DNA of 64,000 bases from Bradyrhizobium sp. C9 (GCF_002532045.1 NZ_NWTG01000002.1:310001-374000), one strand, 5' to 3'; counted from the stretch's first letter, positions 1 to 9,733 are shown. Made by a program: numbers and translations. The notes: generated by a model from the letters alone, not told the origin.

Positions 1-1
1 A

Positions 2-934
2 CTGGTCGAGAGCGACGAGGTGCTGCTCACCTTCCAGATCGTCGGCACGCCGTCGAACGCCGCCGTGCAGAAATATCTCAACGCCAAGAAGGTGCCGCAG
101 CTGTTCGCCGCCACCGGCGCCTCGAAGTTCACCGATCCGAAGAACTTCCCGTGGACCCTCGGCTTCAATCCGAACTACTTCGTCGAAGGTCGCATCTACG
201 GCCAGTACATCCTGAAGGAGCATCCGAACGCCAAGATCGGCGTGCTCTATCAGAACGACGACCTCGGCAAGGATTATCTGAACGGCATCAAGGCCGGCCT
301 CGGCGACAAGGCGGCCAAGATGATCGTGGCCGAAGCCTCCTATGAAGTCTCCGACCCGACCATCGATTCCCAGGTGATCAAGATCAAGGACGCCGGCGCC
401 GACCTGTTCTTCTCGGCCTCGACGCCGAAGCAGGCCGCGCAGGCAATCAAGAAGATCGCCGAGCTCGGCTGGCATCCGGTCCACATCGTCGATATCAACG
501 CCACCTCGGTCGGCGCCGTGCTGCAGCCGGCGGGCCTGGAGGCCTCCAAGGGCCTGATCTCGACCAACTACGGCAAGGATCCCGCCGATCCGCAGTGGAA
601 GGACGATCCCGGCATGAAGCGCTACTTCGACTTCATGGCGAAGTACTATCCCGACGGCGACAAGAACTCGAACTTCAACACCTACGGCTACTCCACCGCC
701 CAGCTGATGGTGCATGTGCTGAAGCAGTGCGGCGACGAGCTGACGCGCGAGAACGTGCTGAAGCAGGCCACCAACCTGAAGAATGTCGAGCTCGACATGG
801 CGCTGCCCGGCATCAAGGGCAACACCACGCCGAACGACTACCGCGTCAACAAGCAGTTGCAGATGATGAAGTTCAACGGCGAGCGCTGGGAGCTGTTCGG
901 CCCGATCCTCGAAGACGCCGGCGCGGCGGGCTAG
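2..934 (+). CDS. ABC transporter substrate-binding protein, branched-chain amino acid (LivJ) type, 5' end cut by window
   Basis: The reading frame is open from base 2, so the true start and signal peptide lie outside the window; about 310 residues remain. The visible part has the pattern of a periplasmic type-I binding protein (Peripla_BP_6). There is a first-lobe GVLYQNDDLGKDYLNG segment, a hinge region, and a second lobe with YGYSTAQ and LPGIKGNT near the end, as in Rhizobiales LivJ-like proteins. Such proteins capture amino acids or other small organic solutes, including aromatic acids, for a LivHMGF-type importer. The transporter subunits are not in view, so the substrate is unknown. A strong hairpin terminator follows the stop codon. 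Confidence 0.88.
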   Translation: MVESDEVLLTFQIVGTPSNAAVQKYLNAKKVPQLFAATGASKFTDPKNFPWTLGFNPNYFVEGRIYGQYILKEHPNAKIGVLYQNDDLGKDYLNGIKAGLGDKAAKMIVAEASYEVSDPTIDSQVIKIKDAGADLFFSASTPKQAAQAIKKIAELGWHPVHIVDINATSVGAVLQPAGLEASKGLISTNYGKDPADPQWKDDPGMKRYFDFMAKYYPDGDKNSNFNTYGYSTAQLMVHVLKQCGDELTRENVLKQATNLKNVELDMALPGIKGNTTPNDYRVNKQLQMMKFNGERWELFGPILEDAGAAG

Positions 935-956
935 GATCGCGCAGGTTTGAGATGCA

Positions 957-988
957 ATCGGCGGCCTCCGGGCCGCCGATTTGTTTTT
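957..988 (+). terminator. Rho-independent terminator after the ABC binding protein
   Basis: A perfect 10-bp stem (957-966 with 971-980), a 4-nt loop and the tract TTGTTTTT follow 22 bases after the upstream stop codon. Confidence 0.85.
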
Positions 989-1020
989 GGAGTGCGAACA
1001 TCGGCTCCATCACCGTCACC

Positions 1021-1108
1021 CTGAGGAGCGCGCTCTTGCGCGCGTCTCGAAGGGTCGACGGCCCGACTGTGGCCGTGCATCCTTCGAGACGCGCTACGCG
1101 CTCCTCAG
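1021..1108. repeat. Palindromic intergenic repeat
   Basis: CTGAGGAGCG at 1021-1030 is exactly inverted at 1099-1108, and GTCTCGAAGG near 1044 pairs with CCTTCGAGAC near 1081. The whole would fold as a long hairpin. It lies between genes that end towards each other and carries no convincing coding frame. Confidence 0.75.
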
Positions 1109-1144
1109 GATGAGGGGATAGCAAGCGCTAGCGGTTTTGATGGC

Positions 1145-1570
1145 CTACGCCGGGATCTCGCCGAAATTCTTGCCCACCGGCAGCACCGCATGCCGGATCA
1201 GGCGCGAATCCTCGACGCCGGCCTGGCGGTGTTTCACCGCCTCGCGATAGACGGGGTCGCGAATCATTTCGACGAAGGCGGCGACGCTTGGATACTCCGC
1301 GATGAAGCAGTGATCCCAACGCTCCTCTTGCGGGCCGATCAGCATCAGCTCGAAGCGGCCCTGCCAGACGATGCGCCCGCCAAGACGTTCGAACACCGGG
1401 CCGCTCTCGCGGCCGTAGGCGGCATAGGCCTCGGCACCGGTCGCCTTGCGGCCGTCGGGATAGGCGGCCCACTCACGCAGACGCACCAGATTGAGCATAT
1501 GGATCGGGCCCGGCCGGTTGTTGTCCCGGAATTGCGCGAAGACCTCCTTGGTCGGATCGATATGGCCCAT
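1145..1570 (-). CDS. DUF1330 domain-containing protein
   Basis: A 141-residue cytoplasmic protein with the ferredoxin-like dimeric alpha/beta-barrel pattern of the DUF1330 family. It has NRPGPIHMLNLVRLRE near residue 18, then AYAAYGRE, and RWDHCFIAEYPS in the second half. Family members are small and mostly of unknown function. The start is well supported by AAGGAG about 8 bases upstream of the ATG. It stands alone between a repeat and the divergently transcribed PBP1A gene, so context gives no clue to its role. Confidence 0.8.
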   Translation of the reverse strand: MGHIDPTKEVFAQFRDNNRPGPIHMLNLVRLREWAAYPDGRKATGAEAYAAYGRESGPVFERLGGRIVWQGRFELMLIGPQEERWDHCFIAEYPSVAAFVEMIRDPVYREAVKHRQAGVEDSRLIRHAVLPVGKNFGEIPA

Positions 1571-1709
1571 GCGGTGCTCCTTTTTTCCTTTGTTCCATCT
1601 CTATGTAGCACGCGTCGCCTCACCTCCTAATCCCCCGTTAAGCTTTGCGTAACCGCCCCTTAAACCGGGAACGCTAGCGTGCGCCCCTGTCAGGGTGTGA
1701 GCGTTGCGG

Positions 1710-3971
1710 ATGGCGTGGGGACGTAAAAAAGGCGGTGCGCGCAAGGAGCCGCTGTTTGGGCTTCCGGCCGCGCTTGCCGACCTCCGCCTGTCGCCCTCCG
1801 ATCGCGTTCCCGGCGGCGGCGACGACAAGCCTGCCAGATCCAAACCCAAGAATACCGACAAGAATACCGAAAAGAGCAGCGATTCCGGCAGCGAGAAACC
1901 GCGCCCGTCGCGCAGCGGCAGCAAGCGGCGCAGCAAGTCGCGCGGCTTCGGCATTGGCCGCCTGTTCTATTGGACCGCGGTGCTCGGCCTGTGGACGGGC
2001 ATTGCGGTGATCGGTGTCGTGGTATGGGTCGGCGCGCATCTGCCGCCGATCCAGTCGCTGGAAATCCCCAAGCGACCGCCGACGATCCAGATCGTCGGCA
2101 TCGACGGCAGCGTGCTGGCGCAGCGCGGCGAAATGGCCGGCGCCAACATCGCGTTGAAGGACCTGCCGCCCTATCTGCCGAAGGCCTTCATCGCCATTGA
2201 AGACCGCCGCTTCTATTCGCATTTCGGCGTCGACCCGTTCGGCATCTTACGCGCAGCCGTCACCAACGTGCTGCATCGGGGTGTGTCGCAGGGCGGCTCG
2301 ACGTTGACGCAGCAGCTCGCCAAGAACCTGTTCCTGACCCAGGAGCGCACCATGCAGCGCAAGCTGCAGGAGGCCGAGCTCGCGTTGTGGCTGGAACGCA
2401 AGCATTCCAAGGACGAGATCCTCGAGCTCTATCTCAACCGCGTCTATTTCGGTTCCGGCGCCTACGGCGTCGAGGCCGCTGCGCAGCGCTATTTCGGCAA
2501 GTCGGCGAAGAACGTGACCCTGCCGGAAGCTGCGATGCTCGCGGGCCTCGTCAAGTCGCCGTCGCGGCTGGCGCCGAACCGCAACCCTGAAGGCGCGGAG
2601 CAGCGCGCGCAGGTCGTGCTCGCGGCGATGGCCGACGCCAAATTCATCACCGAGGCGCAAGCAAAGGCCTCGATCGGCCAACCCTCGATCGCCGTGAAGC
2701 CGGCCGGCGCCGGCACCGTGAACTATGTCGCCGACTGGATCGGCGAAGTGCTCGACGATCTGGTCGGCCAGATCGATCAGGACATCATCGTGCAGACCAC
2801 GATCGATCCAAAACTGCAGAACGTCGCCGAAGCTGCCGTGATCGACGAGCTCGCCGCCAAGAGCGTGAAGTTCAATGTCAGCCAGGGCGCGTTGGTGGCG
2901 ATGACGCCTGATGGCGCGGTGCGCGCCATGGTCGGCGGGCGAAACTACTCGGAGAGCCAGTACAATCGCGCCGTTACCGCCAAGCGGCAGCCCGGATCGT
3001 CGTTCAAGCCGTTCGTCTATCTCACCGCGGTCGAGGCCGGGCTGACGCCGGACACCATCCGCACCGACGCGCCGCTCGACATCAAGGGCTGGAAGCCGGA
3101 GAACTACACCCACGAATATTTCGGCTCGGTGACGCTGACCCAGGCGCTGGCGATGTCGCTGAACACGGTGGCGGTGCGGCTCGGCGTCGAGGTCGGCGCC
3201 AAGAATGTGGTGCGCACCGCGCACCGGCTCGGCATCTCCTCCAAGCTCGAGCCCAACGTCTCGATCGCGCTCGGCACCTCGGAAGTATCCGTGCTCGAGC
3301 TGGTCGGCGCCTATGCACCGTTCGCCAACGGCGGCTACGCCGTGTCGCCGCATGTGGTGACCAGGATCAAGACCAGCTCCGGCAAGCTGCTCTATGACCG
3401 CCCCACCGATCCACCCAACCAGGTGATCGAGCCGCGCTATGATGCGATGATGAACAGCATGATGCGCGAGACGCTGATCTCCGGCACCGCACGCAAGGCG
3501 GAGATCCCCGGCTGGACCGCCGCCGGCAAGACCGGCACCAGCCAGGATTATCGCGACGCCTGGTTCATCGGCTACACCGCCAAGCTCGTCACCGGCGTCT
3601 GGCTCGGCAATGACGACAATTCGCCGACCAAGAAGGCAACCGGCGGCGGGCTGCCGGTGGAAGTGTGGACCCGCTTCATGAAGGCCGCGCATCAGGGCGT
3701 ACCGGTCGCGGCGATCCCGAACTCGCAAGGCAGTTGGGCGCCCGCGAACCTGATGCAGATCTCCTCGCAAATATCGGCGCCGTCAGCACCGGCGGCACCG
3801 ATGCAGATTCAACCGCCGATGCAGGCGCCCGCGCCGGTCCCGTCCGGCGGCGGCTATTACCGCCAGCCCCCGCCGACGCCGGCCCGCGCCTCGGCGCCGC
3901 CGAATCCGAACGCGCGGCCGGAGGCAGCGGCAGGGCTGGATGGCTGGCTGGCCGATCGGTTGTTTCGGTAG
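1710..3971 (+). CDS. Penicillin-binding protein 1A (bifunctional transglycosylase/transpeptidase)
   Basis: A class A PBP that polymerises and cross-links peptidoglycan in the periplasm. It has a basic, Ser/Lys/Pro-rich cytoplasmic tail (residues 1-80), then one membrane anchor around residues 85-110. The GT51 glycosyltransferase motifs are EDRRFYSHFGVD (Glu164 catalytic) and QGGSTLTQQLAKN. The transpeptidase has GSSFKP (Ser430, Lys433), an SLN motif, and KTGT at 607-610. The C-terminus is Pro/Ala-rich. A TTG two codons upstream is also in frame, but the ATG at 1710 is the more natural start. Length (753 aa) fits the family, and all catalytic motifs appear intact. Confidence 0.95.
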   Translation: MAWGRKKGGARKEPLFGLPAALADLRLSPSDRVPGGGDDKPARSKPKNTDKNTEKSSDSGSEKPRPSRSGSKRRSKSRGFGIGRLFYWTAVLGLWTGIAVIGVVVWVGAHLPPIQSLEIPKRPPTIQIVGIDGSVLAQRGEMAGANIALKDLPPYLPKAFIAIEDRRFYSHFGVDPFGILRAAVTNVLHRGVSQGGSTLTQQLAKNLFLTQERTMQRKLQEAELALWLERKHSKDEILELYLNRVYFGSGAYGVEAAAQRYFGKSAKNVTLPEAAMLAGLVKSPSRLAPNRNPEGAEQRAQVVLAAMADAKFITEAQAKASIGQPSIAVKPAGAGTVNYVADWIGEVLDDLVGQIDQDIIVQTTIDPKLQNVAEAAVIDELAAKSVKFNVSQGALVAMTPDGAVRAMVGGRNYSESQYNRAVTAKRQPGSSFKPFVYLTAVEAGLTPDTIRTDAPLDIKGWKPENYTHEYFGSVTLTQALAMSLNTVAVRLGVEVGAKNVVRTAHRLGISSKLEPNVSIALGTSEVSVLELVGAYAPFANGGYAVSPHVVTRIKTSSGKLLYDRPTDPPNQVIEPRYDAMMNSMMRETLISGTARKAEIPGWTAAGKTGTSQDYRDAWFIGYTAKLVTGVWLGNDDNSPTKKATGGGLPVEVWTRFMKAAHQGVPVAAIPNSQGSWAPANLMQISSQISAPSAPAAPMQIQPPMQAPAPVPSGGGYYRQPPPTPARASAPPNPNARPEAAAGLDGWLADRLFR

Positions 3972-3990
3972 GCCGTCGACAGCTGGTGTG

Positions 3991-4069
3991 TAGGATGGGT
4001 AGAGCGCAGCGAAACCCATCGCTTCGTGCACGCGTCATGATGGGTTTCGCTTCGCTCTACCCATCCTAC
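3991..4069. repeat. Palindromic intergenic repeat
   Basis: TAGGATGGGTAGAGCGCAGC at 3991-4010 and GAAACCCATC at 4011-4020 are mirrored by GATGGGTTTC near 4039 and CTCTACCCATCCTAC ending at 4069. The arms pair over about 30 bases around a short centre. It sits between two genes that converge and may also stop transcription. Confidence 0.75.
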
Positions 4070-4086
4070 GGGCGCAACGAGAGCGC

Positions 4087-4842
4087 CTACTCCTGAATCC
4101 CGTAGCGGTGCAGGTCGTTGCCGTAGGTGTCGAGCCAGTTCTTGGCGCGCGTGACCGACGCGCAAACCTTGTCGACCACCCGCCAGAACCGCGCCGAGTG
4201 GTTCATCTCGACGAGATGCGCTACCTCATGGGCGGCGAGGTAATCGAGCACGAAGGGCGGCGCCAGGATCAACCGCCACGAGAACGACAACGAACCCGCC
4301 GAGGTGCACGAGCCCCAACGGCTGGACTGGTCGCGGATCGAGATCCGCCGCACCCTTACGCCGAGCTCCGCGGCGTGCAGCTGCGCCGCCTTCTGCAGAT
4401 CCTTGCGCGCCTCGCGCTTGAGGAAGTCATGCACCCGGCGATCCATGTGCTCGACGCCGCCGGCAACGCAAAGGATCTTCTCGCCGCTGTCGCGCGTCTC
4501 GGTCCAGACCGTTCCGCGTTCGCCCGAGCGATGCACCAGCCGATGCGGCACGCCGCGCAACGGCACCACGGTGCCGGGCTGGAACGGCGCCGCCTTCGGC
4601 AAGCGGCCAAGACGGGCGGCGATCCAGCCGCCATGGATATTGGCGAATTCCTTCGCTTCCACGATCGTGCCCCGCGGCGGCATGGTCAGGATCGCTTCGC
4701 GATCGGTCGGATGTATCCTGAGCGTATAGCGGCGCGCGCGCCGGTGCCGGCGCAGCCTGACGGTGAAGAACTGGGAGCCGTGTCTGACCAATACGGTCGC
4801 GGGTTCGGCAGGCCGCCGATAGAGGAGCGCGCGAGTAGCCAT
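4087..4842 (-). CDS. YgjP-like M48-family metallopeptidase (DUF45/SprT-like)
   Basis: The C-terminal half carries the zinc-protease signature HEVAHLVEMNHSARFW (HExxH with a downstream His). It is preceded by the family segment DQSSRWGSCTSAGSLSFSWR, which is typical of YgjP/WLM-type peptidases. The N-terminal half is a basic beta-rich domain (RLRRHRRARRYTLRI). Starting at MATRALLYRR gives 251 residues, close to the family length. An in-frame ATG at 4926 would add 28 residues with no visible ribosome site, so the start is uncertain. The substrate is unknown. Confidence 0.85.
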   Translation of the reverse strand: MATRALLYRRPAEPATVLVRHGSQFFTVRLRRHRRARRYTLRIHPTDREAILTMPPRGTIVEAKEFANIHGGWIAARLGRLPKAAPFQPGTVVPLRGVPHRLVHRSGERGTVWTETRDSGEKILCVAGGVEHMDRRVHDFLKREARKDLQKAAQLHAAELGVRVRRISIRDQSSRWGSCTSAGSLSFSWRLILAPPFVLDYLAAHEVAHLVEMNHSARFWRVVDKVCASVTRAKNWLDTYGNDLHRYGIQE

Positions 4843-5124
4843 TTCTGAGAGTCCGGGGAGCAGGAGTTCGCCCGAACTTTGCCATATCCGCCGCCAGGGA
4901 AAGCGCTCGGCGCAAAAACAAATCATTTGCCCAATATACAGGGGTTGGCCGTTAATTGACCTCTACCGGCTGGGGTTGGAACCGGATTTTTTCTGATGAA
5001 TCGGAGTCACGAAAAAGGTCCAAGAGATGAAATTAAATTCATCACTTGAGCCTTCGCTGATTTGACATTCTTTTAGTTAAATCAATTACTTGCGCGACTG
5101 CAGCAATCGCGGCCGGGACGATAC

Positions 5125-6453
5125 CTATTCGGCCGCGGCGACCAGGGAAAGCCGCGTATTTGCCGCCGAAACCATGAAATCGGAGATCCGCGGCACGATT
5201 TCGGAGCGGAACCGCGAGCCGTTGAACACGCCGTAGTGCCCGACGCCCTTCTGCACGTAGTGGACACGGCGATGGTTCGGAATCGCGGTGCAGAGCGCGT
5301 GCGTTGCCTCGGTCTGGCCGAGGCCGGAGATGTCGTCCTTCTCGCCTTCCACCGTCATCAGCGCGACGCGGCGGATCTTCGACGGATCGACCGGCTTGCC
5401 GCGATGGGTCATCTCGCCCTTCGGCAGCGCGTGCTTGACGAAGACGAGGTCGACGGTCTGCAGGTAATACTCGGCAGTGAGGTCCATCACCGCGAGATAT
5501 TCGTCATAGAATTCGCGATGCTTGTCGACGAGATCGCCGTCGCCCTTGACCAAATTGGCGAACAGCGCCTTGTGCGCGTCCATGTGCCGATCCAGGTTCA
5601 TGCTGATGAAGCCGTTGAGCTGCAGGAAGCCCGGATAGACGTCGCGCATCACGCCCGGATGCGGGAACGGCACCTTGGTGATGACATTGTTGCGGAACCA
5701 ATCGATGCCGCGCTCCGCCGCCAGATCATTGACAGCGGTCGGATTGCGCCTTGTATCGATCGGGCCGCCCATCAGCGTCATCGACAGCGGCACGAACGGG
5801 TCGCTATTGGCTTCCATCACCGAAACGGCTGCCACTACAGGCACCGAGGGCTGGCACACCGCTACAATATGCATGTTGCCGCCGAGCGCGTGCAGCATCT
5901 CGATCACGTAGTCGACGTAATCGTCGAGATCGAACCGCCCTTCCGCGAGCGGCACCATGCGCGCATCGGCCCAATCGGTGATGTAGACCTCATGCGTCGG
6001 CAGGAACGCCTCGACCGTGCCACGCAGCAGCGTCGCGTAATGGCCGGACATCGGTGCCACGATCAGCACGCGCGGCTGCGGCGCGCGCAGCGGGCGCGTC
6101 AGCTTGCGATCGAAATGCAGCAGGCGGCAGAACGGCTTTTCCCAGACCGTGCGAACCTCGACCGCCGTGCGGATGCCATTGACCTCGGTCGTCGGCAGGT
6201 TCCAATCCGGCTTGCCGTAGCGGCGCGTCGTGCGCTCGAACAATTCGCAGCCGGCGGCGATCGACTTGCCGAACTCGGTGTGCGTCCACGGATTGAGCGG
6301 GTTCTGAAACAGGATCTTGGTGGCGTCGGTCACGGCGCGTACCGGATTGAGCGACGCATGCGCCATCTCGTACATCCAGTACAGCGGCGTCGTGAGTGCC
6401 GGACTGCCTTCCGCCGCCAGTGGCGGCGCACCGCCAAATTCACCGATGGGCAT
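5125..6453 (-). CDS. phaZ: Intracellular polyhydroxyalkanoate (PHB) depolymerase
   Basis: A 442-residue cytoplasmic enzyme that mobilises stored polyhydroxybutyrate. The N-terminus has the family sequence LYWMYEMAHASLNPVRA, followed by FQNPLNPW and CELFERTTRRYGKPDW. The central alpha/beta-hydrolase part has APMSGHYATLLRGTVEAFLP, and VAVCQPSVPV carries the cysteine nucleophile (CQP box in place of GxSxG) seen in intracellular depolymerases. GVGHYGVFNG near the end provides the catalytic His. It is flanked by about 200 bases upstream of the peptidase gene with no feature, and there is no other pha gene beside it. Confidence 0.93.
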   Translation of the reverse strand: MPIGEFGGAPPLAAEGSPALTTPLYWMYEMAHASLNPVRAVTDATKILFQNPLNPWTHTEFGKSIAAGCELFERTTRRYGKPDWNLPTTEVNGIRTAVEVRTVWEKPFCRLLHFDRKLTRPLRAPQPRVLIVAPMSGHYATLLRGTVEAFLPTHEVYITDWADARMVPLAEGRFDLDDYVDYVIEMLHALGGNMHIVAVCQPSVPVVAAVSVMEANSDPFVPLSMTLMGGPIDTRRNPTAVNDLAAERGIDWFRNNVITKVPFPHPGVMRDVYPGFLQLNGFISMNLDRHMDAHKALFANLVKGDGDLVDKHREFYDEYLAVMDLTAEYYLQTVDLVFVKHALPKGEMTHRGKPVDPSKIRRVALMTVEGEKDDISGLGQTEATHALCTAIPNHRRVHYVQKGVGHYGVFNGSRFRSEIVPRISDFMVSAANTRLSLVAAAE

Positions 6454-6581
6454 AGTATTTTCAGACCCCTGTTTTGCGCCGCAGCATACTGACCAATGCG
6501 TAACAATGCGTCAATGCGCCGCGAGCCGAATCTGGGGTCGATATAGGGCTAAAACACCGAGAATCCACGTGAAAGTGACAT

Positions 6582-7406
6582 TTATTCACCACCCGCGAGC
6601 AGCGATCCGTTGCGCTTGGCGCTCTGCAAAAGGGCAAGGAAGACCGCAAAAGAGGCAGTGAACAGGATGGCGTTGATGACCAGAGCCCAGGCCATCAGGT
6701 CAGCGCGGAAGACGTGATCGATCAGCAGCGACCGCATGCCTTCGAACACGTAGGTCGGCGGCAACGTCCAAGCGACATACTGCAGCCAGACCGGCAGCAC
6801 CTCGACCGGATAGTAGATGCAGGCGAGCGGCATCACCGCGAACATCAGCGTCCAGACGATGCTCTCCGCGCCGAGCCCGTTGCGCAGCACAAGGCCCGAG
6901 GCGAACACACCGACCGACCAGCTGGTGAAGATCAGATTGCAGAAGAACGCGATCAGCGGCAGCCCGATGGCGTAAAAGTTGAAGCCGAAAAAGAACAGCG
7001 CCAGCAGCGTCATCGGGATCACGCCGATGGCGAGCCGGATCAGGCTCATGATCATCAGCGAGAGCAGGAATTCGATCGGCTTCAGCGGGCTCATCATCAG
7101 GTTGCCGAGATTGCGCGCCCACATCTCTTCTAGGAACGAGATGGAGAAGCCGAGCTGGCCGCGAAACAGGATGTCCCACAGGATCACGGCACCGATCAGC
7201 GTGCCGCCCGCCTTGGCGAAGAAGCCGGACGCCTGCGAGATGTAGTTCTGCAGGAAACCCCAGGTGATGATCTGCAAGGCCGGCCAGTAGATCAGTTCCA
7301 GCAGCCGCGGCCATGACGAGATCAACAGATACCAATAGCGCAGCACCATCGCGTTGATGCGTTGCAGGGAAATGCCGCGCGGCTGATGGCTGACGATCTC
7401 GCTCAT
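6582..7406 (-). CDS. ABC-2 type transporter permease
   Basis: A 274-residue inner-membrane protein with about six predicted hydrophobic segments (for example VILWDILFRGQLGFSISFL and ITMTLLALFFFGFN-like stretches) and the amphipathic loop EEMWARNLGNLMMSPLKPIEF, usual in ABC-2 exporters. It overlaps the ATPase gene upstream by 4 bases, so the two are translationally coupled and form one exporter. The substrate (lipid, polysaccharide or drug) cannot be read from the sequence. Confidence 0.9.
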   Translation of the reverse strand: MSEIVSHQPRGISLQRINAMVLRYWYLLISSWPRLLELIYWPALQIITWGFLQNYISQASGFFAKAGGTLIGAVILWDILFRGQLGFSISFLEEMWARNLGNLMMSPLKPIEFLLSLMIMSLIRLAIGVIPMTLLALFFFGFNFYAIGLPLIAFFCNLIFTSWSVGVFASGLVLRNGLGAESIVWTLMFAVMPLACIYYPVEVLPVWLQYVAWTLPPTYVFEGMRSLLIDHVFRADLMAWALVINAILFTASFAVFLALLQSAKRNGSLLAGGE

Positions 7407-8233
7407 GGTGTCTCTTCCCGTACCCGGCCGCGCGCCACGTCGAGAAACACCTCCTCCAGCGTGTCGCGGTTGTAGCGCGCCATGATCCCCTCGGGGCTGT
7501 CGTCGTCCTCGATCTTGCCGCGCTTCATGATGATGACGCGGTCGCAGAGGCGCTCGACCTCCAGCATGTTGTGCGAGGCCAGCAGGATGGTCGCGTTATG
7601 GGTCTTGCGGTAGGTTTCGAGATGCTGCCGCACCCAGTCGGCGGTGTCCGGGTCGAGCGATGCGGTCGGCTCGTCGAGCAGCAGCAGGTCCGGCTCGTTG
7701 ATCAGCGCCTTCGCCAGCGCGACGCGGGTCTTCTGCCCGGCGGAGAGCTTGCCGTTGGAGCGGTCCAAGAATTCCTTCAGATCGAGATCGGCGGCGAGCT
7801 GGTCGATCCGCTCGCGCAGATGCTTCACGGCATAAAGGCGGCCGAAGATGGTCAGGTTCTGCCGCACCGTGAGCCGCATCGGCATATCGACATAGGGGCT
7901 CTCGAAATTCATCCGGCCGAGCACGTCATAGCGCTGCTCGGGTATTTTCGCGCCCAGCACCTCGACGCTGCCCGAGGTCGGCAGCACCAGCCCCATGATC
8001 ATTGCGATCGTCGTGGTCTTGCCGGCGCCGTTGCCGCCGAGCAGGCCGGTGATGCTGCCGCGCGCGATACTGAAGGAGATGTCATCGACCGCGCGGGTGG
8101 TCTTGTAGACCTTGACCAGATGCGCGACGTCGATCGCGGCCGATCCACCCTGATCGGCCACTGGCGCTTGGTCGGCCGCAGTCGCTTCTTTGGCCGCAGG
8201 CGCTTGCGCCTGACCTGTCCCGCGCTGTTGCAT
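7403..8233 (-). CDS. ABC transporter ATP-binding protein (ABC-2 exporter)
   Basis: A complete ABC ATPase: Walker A GGNGAGKTTT, signature LSAGQKTRV, Walker B LLLLDEPTASLDP and the switch His in LASHNML. About 30 residues rich in Ala/Gln/Asp precede the ABC domain. An in-frame TTG at 8269 would extend the protein by 12 residues; the ATG at 8233 is preferred. It is coupled by a 4-base overlap to the permease and lies about 100 bases from the divergent regS gene. It powers export by the permease encoded next. Confidence 0.92.
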   Translation of the reverse strand: MQQRGTGQAQAPAAKEATAADQAPVADQGGSAAIDVAHLVKVYKTTRAVDDISFSIARGSITGLLGGNGAGKTTTIAMIMGLVLPTSGSVEVLGAKIPEQRYDVLGRMNFESPYVDMPMRLTVRQNLTIFGRLYAVKHLRERIDQLAADLDLKEFLDRSNGKLSAGQKTRVALAKALINEPDLLLLDEPTASLDPDTADWVRQHLETYRKTHNATILLASHNMLEVERLCDRVIIMKRGKIEDDDSPEGIMARYNRDTLEEVFLDVARGRVREETP

Positions 8234-8338
8234 ATCGCCGTCATTGAGGCATTGCGACAATAAGCGCAAGGCTTGCCCGGCGTGCTTGCGCTAAGTCGCG
8301 AATTTGTGCGCCGCCCACGGCACAGCTAAAGTCCAGAG

Positions 8339-9658
8339 ATGACCGACTTCGCTTCCGATTTCCGCCAACCCCGCCGCTATGTCCGCCTGGATACGATCCT
8401 GCGGCTGCGCTGGCTCGCCGCGCTCGGCCAGCTCGTCGCGATCTTCGTCGTGGCCCAGGGGCTGGAATTCGACGTTCCGATCGTCCCCTGCGTCATCATC
8501 GTGACGTTCTCGGCGCTGCTCAATCTGGCGCTGCAGATCGCGTTCAACCCGATGCAGCGGCTGGAGCCGGCCTATGCCGCGGCCCTGCTCGCGTTCAACA
8601 TCGTCGAGCTCGGCGGCCTGCTGTACTTCACCGGCGGATTGCAGAACCCGTTCTCGTTCCTGTTCCTGGCGCCGGTGCTGATCTCGGCCACGGTGCTGCC
8701 GATCCGGCTGACGATCGCGCTCGGCTGCCTTGCGGTCGCCTGCGCCTCGGCGCTGTTCTTCTACCATCTGCCGCTGCCGTGGGACGGCGACGATCCGCTG
8801 GTGCTGCCGCCGATCTATCTGATCGGCGTCTGGCTTTCGATCCTGCTCGCGATCGGCGTCACCAGCCTTTACGCATTCCAGGTGACCGAGGAAGCCCGCC
8901 AGCTCTCCGATGCGCTTGCCGCGACCGAGCTGATCCTGACGCGCGAGCAGCATCTGACCCAGCTCGACGGCCTCGCCGCCGCCGCCGCGCATGAACTCGG
9001 CACGCCGCTGTCGACGATCTTCCTGATCTCGCGCGAGCTCGAGAAGACGGTGCATGACCCGGCGATCACTGACGACCTCAAGACGGTGCGTGAACAGGCG
9101 CAGCGCTGCCGCGACATCCTGAGCAAGATTGCGCAATTGTCATCAAGCGGCGCGCCGTTCGACACGATGAAACTGTCGACCCTGATCGAGGAGGCGGTGG
9201 CGCCGCATCGCGATTTCGGCATCAACATCAAGGTGCGGCTTGCTGTCGCAGCAACGCGTGAACCGGTCGCGGCGCGCAATCCCGCGATCCTTTATGGTGT
9301 CGGAAACATTCTCGAAAATGCCGTCGATTTCGCGCACCAGACCGTCGAGGTGAACGCGTGGTGGAACGCCGAAACCATCGAGATCGTGGTCTCCGACGAC
9401 GGCCCGGGCATCGCGCCCGACATGCTGAAGCGGATCGGCGAGCCGTATTTGTCGCGCCGCCGGGGCGCAGATGAGGCCCAAAATGCCCGTGGCGGCCTGG
9501 GCTTGGGCGTTTTCATCGCAAGAACGCTGCTGGAACGCACCGGCGCCAAGGTGTCGTTTACCAATCGCACCTTCCCCGATCACGGCGCCGTGGTGCAGAT
9601 CGTCTGGCCCCGCGAGCGCTTCGAGGAAGCGGCGCCGGCCGATGAAACCGAAGCCTGA
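8339..9658 (+). CDS. regS: Redox-sensing sensor histidine kinase RegS (RegB/ActS/PrrB family)
   Basis: A membrane histidine kinase with six N-terminal transmembrane segments (about residues 25-185). It carries the quinone-binding 'redox box' GGLQNPF at residues 99-105. The phosphoacceptor is His218 in AAAAHELGTPLS. Cys257 in REQAQRCRDIL matches the redox-active cysteine region of RegB. The ATPase domain has N- (GVGNILENAVDFA), G1- (DDGPGI) and G2-boxes (GGLGLGVFI). The family senses the redox state of the quinone pool and controls nitrogen, carbon and respiratory genes. The partner regR follows after a short gap. The ATG at 8339 has only a weak ribosome site. Confidence 0.93.
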   Translation: MTDFASDFRQPRRYVRLDTILRLRWLAALGQLVAIFVVAQGLEFDVPIVPCVIIVTFSALLNLALQIAFNPMQRLEPAYAAALLAFNIVELGGLLYFTGGLQNPFSFLFLAPVLISATVLPIRLTIALGCLAVACASALFFYHLPLPWDGDDPLVLPPIYLIGVWLSILLAIGVTSLYAFQVTEEARQLSDALAATELILTREQHLTQLDGLAAAAAHELGTPLSTIFLISRELEKTVHDPAITDDLKTVREQAQRCRDILSKIAQLSSSGAPFDTMKLSTLIEEAVAPHRDFGINIKVRLAVAATREPVAARNPAILYGVGNILENAVDFAHQTVEVNAWWNAETIEIVVSDDGPGIAPDMLKRIGEPYLSRRRGADEAQNARGGLGLGVFIARTLLERTGAKVSFTNRTFPDHGAVVQIVWPRERFEEAAPADETEA

Positions 9659-9733
9659 GAACGATTCTTAATCGCACCTCTGGCATACCGGATGCAGCAC
9701 TCTTTCCGGAATGGCACGCGACTTTCGGCTGCC

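Noticed and set aside
2247..3770. Long minus-strand open frame of 507 codons
   Set aside because: It is the antisense of the PBP1A gene. Its composition is His/Arg/Asp-rich as typical of GC-rich antisense frames, and no domain is recognisable.
5236..6492. Plus-strand frame of 418 codons opposite phaZ
   Set aside because: It is the antisense of a well-supported phaZ gene, with no ribosome site and no domain.
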